From: Cephalopachus bancanus
Lineage: Eukaryota; Chordata; Mammalia; Primates; Tarsiidae
Direction of reading: 5' to 3'
Length of the DNA stretch: 64,000 nucleotides
Assembly (NCBI GenBank): GCA_027257055.1
Contig: JAPVLO010000133.1
Location: 6,014,001-6,078,000, forward strand
In this document: positions 45,966 to 57,686 of the stretch, piece after piece
How positions within the stretch are numbered: position 1 is the first letter of the stretch
Layout of the letters: each line of letters starts with the position of its first letter
The notes under the pieces: model-generated
Database searches by the model: none
Told to the model about the DNA's origin: nothing
The model's input: the letters and a program-made list of their open reading frames with translations, nothing else
Program-made: the position numbers and the translations under genes

Positions 45966-46165
45966 CAGGCTTCACGCATAATACGCATTGTCAGTTGCAT
46001 CTAACCCTATAACAATTCTGGGAGCTGGGGACTGTCACTGTCTCCATTTGGTGGATGTCAAAACAGGCCTCTTGGGGCTCACTGATTGTCTACAGTCACA
46101 TAGCCAGCAGACAGGAGAGCCACCCCAGTACCGGGTGGTTTGAACACCAGAGCCCACATGAGGAG
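45966..46165 (-). repeat. MIR SINE, minus strand
   Basis: ACCCTATAACAATTCTGGGA, CTGTCTCCATTTGGTGGATG, ACAGTCACATAGCCAGCAGA and CCGGGTGGTTTGAACACCAG are successive blocks of reverse MIR. Confidence 0.75.
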
Positions 46166-46345
46166 TACTGCATGTGCCTCAGGTAGGGAACCCCTTGCAG
46201 CCTGCATAGCACCAGAGACCCTGTGGATAGTGGCTTCACTGGGTCCCAGACCTATCCAGTCTGGGCAGCTCTTCTCCAACCTGCAGACCCTCACCCTCTG
46301 GGCATACTCAGTCTGGATTCTACACTGCTGGGGAAGCCTTGAAAT
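46166..46345. other. Short unique spacer
   Basis: Nothing recognised. CTTGAAATTCACAAGAC at its end is repeated after the Alu as GAAATTCACAAGACTCG, the Alu's target-site duplication. Confidence 0.6.
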
Positions 46346-46638
46346 TCACAAGACGCGGGGCTCGGTGGCTCAGTCTGTAATCCCGCACCTTTGGGAGGTT
46401 GAGGTGAGTGGATTGCCTGAGCCCGCGGGTTCGAGACCCCTTGGGCAGCGAGACCTCATCTCTACAATAAATCAAAAAAATCAGCCGGGAATGGTAGCAC
46501 ATGCCTGTAATTCCGGCTACTCGGAAGGCTGAGGCGGAAGGATCACCAGAGCCCAGCAGGTCGAGGCTGTGGTGGCCAGGAGCGGCCATGCACTCCAGTC
46601 TGGGCGACAGAGTGAGACTCCAACTCAAAAAAAAAAGA
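46346..46638 (+). repeat. CpG-rich young-looking Alu with target-site duplication
   Basis: Forward dimer: CGGGGCTCGGTGGCTCAGTC, CTGAGCCCGCGGGTTCGAGA, linker ACAATAAATCAAAAAAATCA, right arm GGTGGCCAGGAGCGGCCATG, end GACTCCAACTCAAAAAAAAA. GAAATTCACAAGAC flanks both ends (46338-46353 and 46637-46650), a clear duplication of the target site. Confidence 0.95.
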
Positions 46639-48370
46639 AATTCACAAGACTCGGGAAAACGTGTGTCCTAAATAGAGATGTCTTTCCCAGGGGCAGGAAA
46701 TAAAATAGCCCAGGTCTGAGCCATGTTGAGAAAACGCCGGTAGGAGGCGATGGAACCTCCAGACCTCCAGAAGTGAGGACTCAGCCAGAGTTACCGCTGA
46801 TCATCAACTATGAGGAAAGGCTGATTTCCATCTAGGATACACTGAGGAAGTGGGCGTTATCCCAGGGGAGGAGGCAAGGCAGATCCAGGTGGAAGGCAGG
46901 AAGGCCGGCTCTCCACTGCCTTTGCCAGGGCTGCAGGGCAACAGCCCACTGTGGCTGGGCTTGGGCTGGTGGGCACCGCCATCCACCCCATGGCATAGCC
47001 CCTGCTGCCTCAGGCCCTAAGTTCTGTAAAACTGACGCCACTGCCCTCCATCTGGGCTGTGTGAAACAGTGCGATGGTTTGGTGAAGTCAACAAATAACT
47101 GGGATGAACCATATTCTGGAGAAACAGAGCAGCTGCAGGCATCAGCTCTGGTCTCTAGAAGCAGGAAATGGGGATGGCCCCTCTGCTGCCTCTTCCCTGA
47201 GAGCTGCTTTAAACCGCTACTTCCTGGGAAGTGGCTTCAGATGGACAGTGATGCTGCGGAAACACATGCAGTGCAGACAGACCCCTGTGTGCCCTGCTCC
47301 ATCTGTTCTAAGACCCCACCCATCCACGTGGTCATGTGCTCAGTCACCCCCACTTACTTCGTGTGCTTCCTATAAAGGGACACACTCTCACATTACTATG
47401 CAATGGTGACCAACCTCAGCAATCGTTACACTGATAGAACACTGGTAACTGATCCACCGTTCACATCCAAGTTTGTTAATGAAGCAGGCAATGCCCATCG
47501 GTTCCAACACAGCTGCCCCCGCTGTGCGGCCCATCCCTGATGTTCCTCTCTCCTGTGTGCCCCGCCCCCAGCACCAATACCTGCCCCTCTCCTGACTACT
47601 CTAATGTCTGACCTCTCACTGCACAGCCACCAACCTCCCCTAGCAGACTGGAAGCTTTTTAAAATCCAGGCAAATGTCTGCTGGATAGCTTGCCAAATAC
47701 ATATGTGTATCAGGACCAATTACAAGGGCTGTGGGCTCGTTTATTCATATGAGATGCTTTAAGGACTTCCCCGACATCATTTTAAAAAATGAATACCTTT
47801 TCCCTCTTTTCGTCTGGGAAGATTCTCCTATTAGAATAAAATAACTTTTCAACAGAACAATGTAAAACTGCAACAGTCTGTACTCATGGGGTCAGTTTGT
47901 TGAAATTTTTTTAAAAGAAAATTTCATTGTATTGTCATGTATTTTGAGCATATGATTTGCTCAAAATTTGTATTACAATTGTAAAACACCTTTAGAAATG
48001 AAAGAAGAACTTTGAACAGTACAGTCCACACCAAACTATCCACTGAGCATCAAATTAAAGACCATGTGATAGGGAATGATTTCGAGAAGAGTCTCAGGAG
48101 GAGTGGGCAGGTCGCTACAATTATAAAAGAACCAGGTCAACAATGCAGCCGTGAAGACAACAGTTAGACAAGCAGAAGAGCTGGTATGATCACAGTACAA
48201 TTCCTGTGTGGCCCTTACTTGTGGTTTATCTTTCTGTAAGATTATGCACCTTTTATTTATCTAACCACTTGTAGAGGCACCTCGAACGTCCTTAAAGATT
48301 TTCAGAAAATGGTTTATGAAGCCAAAGTTGTTGGGCCGTCTCAAACAGAAAGAATGTGCAGATATAAAAA
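46639..48370. other. Unassigned DNA
   Basis: GC-rich from 46700 to 47600 and AT-rich after 47750. Several overlapping open frames without support. No repeat is recognised. 47750-48060 is a repeat-free AT-rich stretch. Confidence 0.35.
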
Positions 48371-48912
48371 CCAAAGCCAAAACCCTTTCAATTCTAACAT
48401 CCAGACATAACCACCGTTAATAACTTGGTGTACTCATTTCAGTCTTTTCTGTGCATATGTGTAAAACAGATACTGTTTTATCAGTATCAAACCATATTCA
48501 CATACATTTTTGTAGCATATTTTTTACCTTTTTTTACGTGAAAGTAAATTATAAGCTGTCATTTTAAATGGCTAACTAGTATTTCATCGTACGACGGCGT
48601 CTTAATTTATATAACTAGTCCACTAGTAAGAATATTTCCAAATTTTTTAATTTTGTGATATTATAAACAATACTGAAATGAGCATTCTTGCAGTCTAATT
48701 AAATATTTTCTCTCATCCTTACTTACTTCCTGCAGGAGTAATTCCTAGAAATGGAGGTGCTCGGTGTGCCTTGTTTGAAAACTTACGATGAGGAGCTTTA
48801 CCAAGCTGCCTTTCAACAATAGACATGATTTTAACTCCTATAGCAATGACAGCCACTTAACCCACATTCTGGCCAGTCCTGGCATTATCTTCCACAATTA
48901 AACAAGTGCAAC
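48371..48912 (-). mobile_element. Old L1M 3' region, minus strand
   Basis: ATAACCACCGTTAATAACTT, TTTCTGTGCATATGTGTAAA, GGCTAACTAGTATTTCATCG, ATAAACAATACTGAAATGAG, GTAATTCCTAGAAATGGAGG and CAAGCTGCCTTTCAACAATA are in the order of a reverse L1M 3' half, heavily mutated. Confidence 0.8.
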
Positions 48913-50324
48913 ATGGCTTCTTGTTTAAATTGGAATCTCTTTGATTTACACAGCAGGCTAAATATTAAATAACTTTATTGGAAGTCTGTCCTCCCCTTTT
49001 TTGTGTTTGGAGTTGCAAACATTTAGAATGATAAAAAAGAAAACCAAAGAAAACAAAATAACATTTAAAGCATGATTTCAAATGATTTAAAACGTCATTT
49101 GACTTCACATAATAAAACTGGTGCAAGAGAGAAACAAGGAAGGTTTCTTCCAAGTTTAAGCACACATGTCATTTGCAAACAAAGCTCTTACTCTGCATCT
49201 ATGAAGGATCAGATCATTTTGCAAAGTGCCTGTCAAATTTTGGCTAGTTTCTATTTTCTAGAGAGCTGAACGTTAAAAATCAATAGAAATGTTATAGCGT
49301 TGATGCCACCTTCAGAAGGGTTAGACAGACGCATGCCAGCCACACTCAAAGCCATTTCTGTTTAGAATCTTGGGAAGGAACCTATTCCAAACTCCCAGGA
49401 TCCCCGCTGGCAGGCTATAATTTAGAGTTGCATACAGGATAATGTGCATTAGTCCATTACTCGGCTGTAAGTTGACACCAACCTTTGGAATTGCTTTCTC
49501 AGAGGAAATGCTGGGAGCCAATGCCTCAATCATCTCACAGAGCTGGGAAAACATTCAGACAACCCATTAGGGGCCTTCATCTCACGTTTTGATGATTTTC
49601 ATCAAAAGGAAGGTGGAAAGGGGGTGATTAGACACAAACTTCCCCTCTGGTGAGCATCCAAACATGTACTTTTAAGCTCAAGACATTGATAACATATTGG
49701 CAAGTCCTGTCCCCACTTATGTGAACCACACTGGCCACCCAGAGCATCCAGATGGTAGTGAGCAAGTTTGGAGGTGGGACTGCAGGCGACCAGACTCCAA
49801 AGTGAAACTCTCAGTCTCTCCTTTGACAAGTAAAAGGCGTTTTGGTGGACATCGACAAAAATCTGGAGACACCCAGGATTGGGGCTGAGATTTCCAGTTG
49901 CCACAGTCTGTGCTGCCTTGCATCTTTGTGGTGAGCCCAGAAGTTTCTTCTTTGGAGACACGGGAGAGTCTGTGGTGACCACCCAAGGCTTGGCCAAGGC
50001 TGTAGCAGAATCAAGAGCGTGATCTGCAGGGATGTCCACTTTAGGATATGTCAGGGAGTAAGCTTTGTTCCTGCCCACACCAGCCAGGTTATTTCTGCTA
50101 CCCCAGGACAGGCCGATGGCCTGCCTTCTGTACCACAGACTGAGCCACTTTGCTGTCCCAGCTGTCTATGACTTTCTCTTTGGATCAACAGAACTTGATG
50201 TTAATTGGAGTCTCCCATCAAAGTTAGCTGAAATTTAATGAACACCAGAACTACTTCTCATGTGCTGGCTCACTTCCCATCTCAACAGAAGCAGAGAAGT
50301 GCTGGTACCCTCCAGTCCACCACT
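48913..50324. other. Unassigned DNA
   Basis: A 158-codon minus-strand frame (49602-50078) is the longest non-repeat frame here. It has no domain, no matching splice pair that I can see, and overlaps another minus frame. No repeat family is recognised. Confidence 0.35.
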
Positions 50325-50930
50325 GTCCTGTTGACGCACAACACAAGTCAGATACACAATTCTTTTTTCTTTTTTTTTAATTGGAGTCTCACTCTGTTGC
50401 CAGGCTGGAGTGCAGTGGCACACTTGCGGACACCACAGCCTCAACCTGCTGGGCTCAGGCGATCCTTCTGCTCCAACCTTTCAAGTAGCTGAAACTACAG
50501 GCAAGCACCACCACGCCTGGCTAATTTTTTGATTTACTGTAGGGATGAGGTCTCACCAAGTTGCCCAGGCTGGTCTCTGAACCCTTGGTCTCAGGCAATT
50601 CTCTCACCCCCACCTTCCAAAGTGCTGGGATTTACAGGCATGAGCTATTGCACCCAGCCAGATACGTAATTCTAAGATCTCTAGTGGCCACATTAAAAAG
50701 CCAGAAGAAAAGATGAAAGTAATCTCAGTAGCATACCCTATTTAATAAGAATCTAACATATTATAATTTCAATGTATAACCAGTATAAAAATTGAGATAC
50801 TTTCCATTCTTTTCATACCAAGTCTTCAAAACCCCATGTGGATTTAGTACCAGTGGTTCACCTCACCTTGGACTGGCTGCATTTCAGGTGCTTGGTAGCC
50901 CCAGGTAGCTAGCAGCTACGTATCGCAAGG
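50325..50930 (+). mobile_element. hAT/Charlie-type DNA transposon fossil, interrupted by Alu
   Basis: After the Alu: ATCTCTAGTGGCCACATTAA, then ATATTATAATTTCAATGTAT, CATACCAAGTCTTCAAAACC, CCATGTGGATTTAGTAC and ATTTCAGGTGCTTGGTAGCC. These match a common mammalian element whose middle reads AGTCTTCGAAATCCGGTGTG. The family name is uncertain. Confidence 0.6.
50364..50662 (-). repeat. Dimeric Alu inserted in DNA transposon
   Basis: Head TTTTTTTTAATTGGAGTCTC, CAACCTGCTGGGCTCAGGCG, linker TTTTTTGATTTACTGTAGGG, end ATGAGCTATTGCACCCAGCC. Flanking AGATAC(A/G)(C/T)AATTCT on both sides is the target-site duplication. Confidence 0.92.
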
Positions 50931-51087
50931 AACACACGCCTAGAGATTAAGTGTGGATCAGGACTGCCAATGCAATATGAGGGCAATTTGAGGTGCAAAG
51001 CACAGAAGACGGTATCACATGACCATGACACTAGCTTTATAAACCCAGTAAAGCAAGAAGCCTGAGAGATGCTTTGTAAACCATCCA
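50931..51087. other. Short unique spacer
   Basis: Nothing recognised. Confidence 0.4.
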
Positions 51088-51408
<321 letters not shown>

Positions 51409-51944
51409 TCCATCCAATCCATGCCCACATGTGTTTCCAGTCACTCAATGACGTCACATTCTAACAGAGAAAACTGTTCTCAATGACAGCCCCAAAGGAA
51501 AAGCCACGGACCTCTTTCATCTTTCCTTGCTAGCAACACAGCTATAAAGAGGTGGCCAGTGTTCTATGCCTGGGTGTCACCTCCTGATGGCCATATTAGG
51601 CCAACAGTAAGTTCCTGTAAGTAAATGTTATGCAGGGATTGAATTTTAAGAAATGTGGGGGTGAATGATCCCTCATTATAATCTTCCCCTGCACACCAAT
51701 GCCATGTGTGCAATGAACTTATCTAACTCCCAAATGTTTGCATCTTGGTTACAGCAGTTGAAAGGAAGTTGAACAGACATTATGGGAAAGTTTAAAGTGC
51801 TTTCCCATCAAGACATGCCACTGTTTTAACTGTGTAGAGAAGTTTTGCAAGTAAGCTATAAAATGCTGTTATCCCACAAAAATGATTCTTCGAGCACGGT
51901 CTTCCTCCATGTAACACAACCTACAATTTAGTAATAATAATCAT
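51409..51944. other. Unassigned unique DNA
   Basis: Nothing recognised. Confidence 0.4.
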
Positions 51945-52032
51945 ACTTTGCATATGCATAGTGCTTTACTATTTACAAGGCAAGGTTTACCCTGTCTCAT
52001 GAAAGCTTCACAATCCTTATGAGGAACAGAAA
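51945..52032 (-). repeat. MIR fragment, minus strand
   Basis: CATAGTGCTTTACTATTTAC and CATGAAAGCTTCACAATCCT then TATGAGG correspond to the 3' part of MIR in reverse. Confidence 0.6.
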
Positions 52033-54895
52033 GTAAAATAAGAGAAATATAAGCTCTTTGTCACAGGCTTTTCCAAAACATTTTACTTCCTTTGGGCACG
52101 TTGACTATTTACAAGGTCAATATGGGGGGGTCGCTCCATATTTTTTTAAATTACTATGAATGACTCTTTTAGGTTCCTTGACTAACTATGTCCCAATGGT
52201 CAGCAGGTCTTCACAGTGAATAAGTCAGAGTTCTTGGTCCTGCTCAATCCTGGTCAAATAAATTCTACTAGCCAAAGTAAGCCCCTTATTATTTAGTAAA
52301 TTCTTGTTGAACACAATGGTGGGCAGAAGTCTTCACCCAAAGACTGATTTATTATTTAAATTCTTTACAAGGAGTCCTGCCTGGTGTGAGAACAACCAAG
52401 CCTCTAAAAAAGTCTACTCCCAAGGATAAAGACATAGAAATAAAAGGTCCCCAAATAAATTAAAACTTGGAGGTTGAAAGACCGACTTCAGATTTTTTGA
52501 AAAATCTGCTATGAGAATAGGCTCAGGAGAGAAGCTTGATGAGAAGAGATAACAAACTAAAAGTCTTTAGCAGTGAAAGTGCTTTTGAACTAGACTGATA
52601 AGCAATTGAAACAATAAAAATAAAAGTCCTCTCCCACCACAGAACTCAATTTTTGCTTTCAGAAAACAAACAAACAAACAGGGAAATTAAGAAGGCTTCT
52701 GAAATTATGAATTATTCATTCCATAGCTCCACCTTTGAAAAGTATGTAAGCATTTTCCACAGCCTGGAATCCTGACTTCCCTGGGCTGTCTTCCTCGGAG
52801 TCTATATCCAAGCATCCAGGAGGAAACTTGAAGGGAACACACTTGGGCATGGAGGGAGAATATACCACGGGCTGATTATCCATCTGTTACATGTGTCACA
52901 TCTCATCATCTTACATGGGAAGCGTGGGAAAGTCTAAGTATCACAAAAGGGTTCCTCTCCCCCACGTGCAGCAGGAAGGAGTGGGAAGGACCCGGCCTTC
53001 GTGTGGGATTTCTCCTTTCTCTCATGGTGGATGAGACCTGGTGATCGTAAGGAAGGCGAGCCAAGCAGTACAGGCTTGGGGTTCCTCAGCCAAGGACAGT
53101 TGGGAGTCCCCTCAGGCCAAAGCTCACCCATCAGGCCTTCCCCACAGGGCCTCGCCTTGTGTATCCCACAGAAACACAAAGGTCACTCACTCCAGGGAAC
53201 ATTTCAAAGTATGCCGGAGCATGTCTAAGGAGGTTTCTGAATGACTGAAACCACCTTTCCACCCACTGATATTCAAAAAGACAAGAAAAAATCCTGAGGA
53301 AAAATTTACCATTTGATTTGAATGGAGATTAAAAATATAACAGAGCAGCTGTTTAATTTTATGTCATTGAAATTCTGGATTCGTAGTTTTTAATTGCTAC
53401 TATGAAAAATTCTTTGATTGCACTTGATGAAATTAAGTTTTGCCTTTTTAATGATTAAACATGGGAAAATTCAAGTGTGTTCTAGTTAAGAATTTAAATT
53501 ATTGTATGTGTTTTGAAGATGAAGTAAAATCTACTGGGACATTATTCTATCTCTAGGCGAGATACAATAGCCAGTAATTGCACAAAGCACTTGCCCACTC
53601 TCAGTTCTTTCAAAATAACTAAATATTTCTTCAAAGAGCAAGACAGTGAATATTTACTGGGTTAAAAGGAAACTGCAGGACACACTGCTCATAGCCATAT
53701 CGTGACAGGCATCATTTTGGGAAGGAAAGTGGCATATTCATCATAGTTGTTGTGTGGCAGCCTCTGGAGTCCCTGGTCCGTCAACACGCTCGTAAATGTG
53801 GAGCCCACCCAACTTCCAGGATTTCATTTTGGAAGAGGCCCGGGGTGTTTGCAGATGAAAGAACAATCAGGGAACCACTGGCTCCTCAAAGACCCCAGAT
53901 CACACAGAGTTCTGATGACACAGCCCAGATGTGTACTTCTTACAAGAGGCAGAGAAATCTGTCCAGGCTGTAGCTGGACATTAAGCTGGAAGTGTGTACA
54001 GAGCTCACCTCACTCTGAAATCAATACAGAGGAATGAGGGGAAGGAGCCCTAGGGCTGGCCTCGAAAATGCCTCCTTGTACTGTGGACTTCAGGATTTGG
54101 GATATTTGTGAACTTTCACAGTCATAAGAACATACAATTTATAGTTAATTAAAATAATGAAGCCACAAAGATGTTGATAGGTTTACCAATATCCATAGTA
54201 CATGATGACCTTGCGAGTGTATATATCTTACGCACAGCTCCAACTGTTGTATGGAATTATCATTTTTTTCATCTCAAAGGAAGTAAATTTTACTTTCTTT
54301 TAAAGGTATGTAATTTATGAATGCAAGAAAAGGCAAAGCCATTTTGATAAGGACTATAGTGGCTTTGGTTTTACGAAGGCCGCTGTCACATGAACAGGGA
54401 TTGCGCCCAGAAAGGGAGAGGGACCATTCGATTATTATTGGGAACCCCCACTGAAGATTACATAATTCAGTCAAGGATTATGACTGAGCCCTAAAGTGGC
54501 CACTCACCTCTAAGCCACCCTGAGCATCCCCTCCATGGCAATCATGACAGTCCTCAAATTGGGATCAACCCTTCTCATGGCTTGGGTCCCTAACAGACAT
54601 TTTTTGCAAGAAGAAATAGCAAGCCTATTTATAAACCAAGGCGGAAGCAACCCCAAGAGTCACAGTACCACAAAAGGACTTTGAACAGGAACATACCTAT
54701 GAGAAGCAAAGCTTGGGAAACCTGCTTTCCCTTATATAACTCAAAGTCATCCCTCAAAAATCAACCAAGAGTTAGGAAAATAATGGTGCTGCCACGTAGG
54801 AGCAATATATGATAATAAGAGTTTTTACTTTTTGAAATTAATATTTAATTTTGTAATAATTCCACTTTCACAAAAAAGTAGCAAAGATGGTGTAT
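52033..54895. other. Unassigned DNA with possible conserved AT-rich core
   Basis: No gene is recognised. 53240-53560 is repeat-free, AT-rich and dense in homeodomain-like words (TTTTAATTGCTACT, TTTAATGATTAAAC), a candidate conserved noncoding element. The word CATGATGACCTTGCGAGTGT at 54201-54220 recurs at 56001-56020. Confidence 0.35.
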
Positions 54896-55440
54896 TCTCT
54901 TGGTAGACCCTCACCTCCCGGTAGCCTCTCATCTCCTGGTAGACCCTCACCACCTGGTAGACCTTCACTTCTGGTAGAACTCTATCTCCTGGTAGACCCT
55001 CACTTCCTGGTAGACCTTCGCCTCCAGGTAGACCCTCGCCTCCTGGTAAACCCTCGCCTCTGGGTAGACCCTCACCTTCAGATAGGCCCTTGCCCCCTGG
55101 TAGACTCTTGCCTCTGGGTAGACCCTCGCCTCCTGGTAGTCCTTTACCTCCTGGTAGACTCTAACTTCCTGGTAGCCCCTCACCTCCTGGTAGACCTTCG
55201 TCTCCTGGTAGACTTTTACCTTCTGGTAGGACCTCACCTCCTGGTAGACACTCACCTTCTGGTAGACCCCTATCTCTTGATAGACACTTGCCTCCTGGTA
55301 GACCCTCACCTCCTGGTAAATCCTCACCTCCTGGTAGACCCTCACCATCTGGTAGACCCCTATCTCCTGGTATACCCTTGCCTCTTGGTAGACCCTCACC
55401 TCCTAGTAGGCTTTTACCTCCTGGTAGACCCTCACCTGGT
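54896..55440 (-). repeat. Minisatellite, about 21-bp unit, about 26 copies
   Basis: On the plus strand units read CTCACCTCCTGGTAGACC with variants. On the minus strand each is GGTCTACCAGGAGGTGAG, so roughly nine copies contain AGGTGAG, close to the 5' splice consensus MAGGTRAGT. The array is open in several frames because the period is a multiple of 3; frames read LLVDPH, EVRVYQ or GLPGGE repeats. The GLPGGE frame superficially resembles collagen but has a seven-residue, not three-residue, period. At its edge the minus strand reads GGGAAGCCTGGGGAACCAG followed by GTGAGG, an exon-end-like junction. Confidence 0.95.
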
Positions 55441-56993
55441 TCCCCAGGCTTCCCATCGCACATATTGAGCCATCTGTCACAACTAACAAACAGTGACACC
55501 ATGATCCTTTGAAGCCTACACTGGATCCGGATCTCCTAGCTTGCACCCAATGTCCTTCTTCTGTCCCAAGATCTCATCTGGGGTGCCCCTTTGTGTGTAG
55601 GCATCATGTCTCCTTAGTCATCTCTAGATTAGGACAGTCCCTTGCTTTTGATGGCCTTGGGAGTTTTGAGGAGAACTGGTCAGGTATTATACATGACGTC
55701 TGTCTGGGTGATGCTTTTCTCATGAGTAGACTGGGGTTCTGGGTTCTGGGCTCTGGGGAGGGAGACACTGAAGCAAAGTATCCTTCCCAGGCACCATAGT
55801 ATGAGCACGTGCCATGAACGTCACCGTGGCTCACCACTGCTGACGGTGCCCTGGGTCATCTGCTGAGGTAGTGTCTGTCCAGCCTCCCCCGCAAGGCCCC
55901 TCCCCCTGTTCCACATGATCATCGTTGGGAAGGAGTCACTTCAGGGGCAGGATCTTTGTGTGTGGAAGACTTGTCTTCCTCTTCCTAGTGTCACTTACAT
56001 CATGATGACCTTGCGAGTGTGCACTTTGACTCGGCGTATCATCCAGCACCACACCATCTGCTTCCCGCTCAGTGGGTCAGCTGTGGCTATCTGTTCTTCA
56101 GTTTGCTCCTAAGAATGACTCTGTAAGAGGCGAACACCTTTCCTGTCCTCACTTCATATCTCCCCGACGATATGAGAAGAACGTGCCAGTGCTCAGGTTG
56201 GTTCTGTCCTGTTTTAAATGTCAAGGCCAGATTTTACATCTGAGTTTTGAGGACTCTAACACAGGGGATGGTGGCCGAGACCCTTGCTTTCGTGGACCCT
56301 CAGTGTTGCCCAGGTCTGGTCAGTCCTCTAACAAAGACGAAGACCCATCGCCACCTTTCTCAGATGCCGCCTTTGTTTTTCATGTTTTCCTATGAAGCGC
56401 TGGCAATGAAAAAAAACTGCTTTTTAAATTGTTTACGGACATGAAACTAAACATTAAACTAATCAACTCTATGTTTGTGAAATTAATCTTCATTTGTGAA
56501 AACAGAATGGAAACCAAGTGGCATTTGGAGCTGAAGATAGCATGGCATCTTCCTAACCGGCCAACCCAGAGCTAGCCTTCCCCTCAGTCCTTGAAAAGAC
56601 CACCAGGTCAGAAACATCCAGTCAGTTATCAAACATCTTGTCTAGATTTTGTTTCACTTTTGGGGGAATAGTATAACTCATAGAAAACAGTATTCAGATA
56701 TTTCCATAGGATTAATTCCAGTTTGCAAGAATGCACAGCCTTCTATAAATATTTAAGAATATGTAACAAAACCACAATCACTAATGAGAAAGAATGAACA
56801 TGGTGTCATGAGTCATCACTCACGACTGTCCTGGCGTTGCCTGCTCTGTGCTGAAGCAGCAGTAGAGTCACGGTCCCCACTCACTCAGCTTCAAAGTCTG
56901 GAGCAAGGAAGAGTTTCTCAAACTGCCAAGCAGTACTCTGCAAGATCTCATGGGATTTCAGTTCTAGAACAGAGTCATTTGAAATGTAAGTGG
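55441..56993. other. Unassigned unique DNA
   Basis: Contains the second copy of the 20-mer at 56001-56020. Open frames are short and unsupported. 56400-56780 is AT-rich. No repeat family is recognised. Confidence 0.35.
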
Positions 56994-57312
56994 GGCTGGG
57001 TGCAGAGGCTCCCACCTATAATACCAAAATTCTGGGAGGCTCAGGGCAGAGGATTGCCTGAGACCAGGAGTTTGAGACCTGTCTAGGCAACATAGGAAGA
57101 TGCCATCTCTACAAAAAAAATCAAAAAATTAGCAGAGCATGGTGGTACATGCCTGTAGTCCCAGCTACTTGGGAAGCTGAGGTGCAGAAATGTCTGAGCT
57201 CAGTAGGTTGAGGCTGCAGTGAGTCGTAAGCATACCACTGCACTCCAGTCTGGGCAACAGAGTGAGACTTTGACTCAAAAAAAAAAAAAAGAAAAGAAAA
57301 GAAAGAAAGGCA
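56994..57312 (+). repeat. Dimeric Alu with A-rich tail
   Basis: GGGCTGGGTGCAGAGGCTCC, linker AAAAAATCAAAAAATTAGCA, right arm with GAGCTCAGTAGGTTGAGGCT, end GTGAGACTTTGACTCAAAAA and an AAAAGAAAAG tail. Confidence 0.92.
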
Positions 57313-57603
57313 CAGATTCAGGAAAATCTAGGCTGTTTCTAAAGGGAAAATATTTATTTATAAGATTGTTTAAAGAAAACAAAGGGGGAAAAGTGGTAAA
57401 CAAAAATGTGTTCTGACTACAAAGAGTTTAAAATCAGCAGTGCAAGGAGCGTGGAGGAAAGTCAGCCCGTGTCCAGCGCCCCTCAGGCCTCAGGCCCTCT
57501 ACTCCCTTGAGCAAGTGTGAGTCTGCTTTTCTAAGGAATTTCTGCAGCTTGGCTGCTTTGAACGGTGCCAACAGCAATAAACTGTGACCAAAAGTGTACA
57601 GCT
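57313..57603. other. Short unique DNA
   Basis: Nothing recognised. Confidence 0.4.
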
Positions 57604-57606
57604 AAA

Positions 57607-57638
<32 letters not shown>

Positions 57639-57686
57639 ACACATGTGTGCACACATGTGCGCGCACACACACACATACACACACAC
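57604..57686 (+). repeat. (CA)n microsatellite, compound, Z-DNA potential
   Basis: Alternating purine-pyrimidine without a break from 57607 to 57686 (80 bp): CA run, CATACACACACATGTGTGCA, ACATGTGCGCGCACAC and a final CA run. Confidence 0.97.

Noticed and set aside
49602..50078. 158-codon minus-strand gene
   Set aside because: No domain, no clear splice sites, overlapped by another frame; length is within chance for 64 kb.
54887..55502. Collagen-like or repeat protein gene
   Set aside because: The GLPGGE frame has a seven-residue period, not Gly-X-Y triplets, and other frames are open as well. This follows from a 21-bp tandem repeat.
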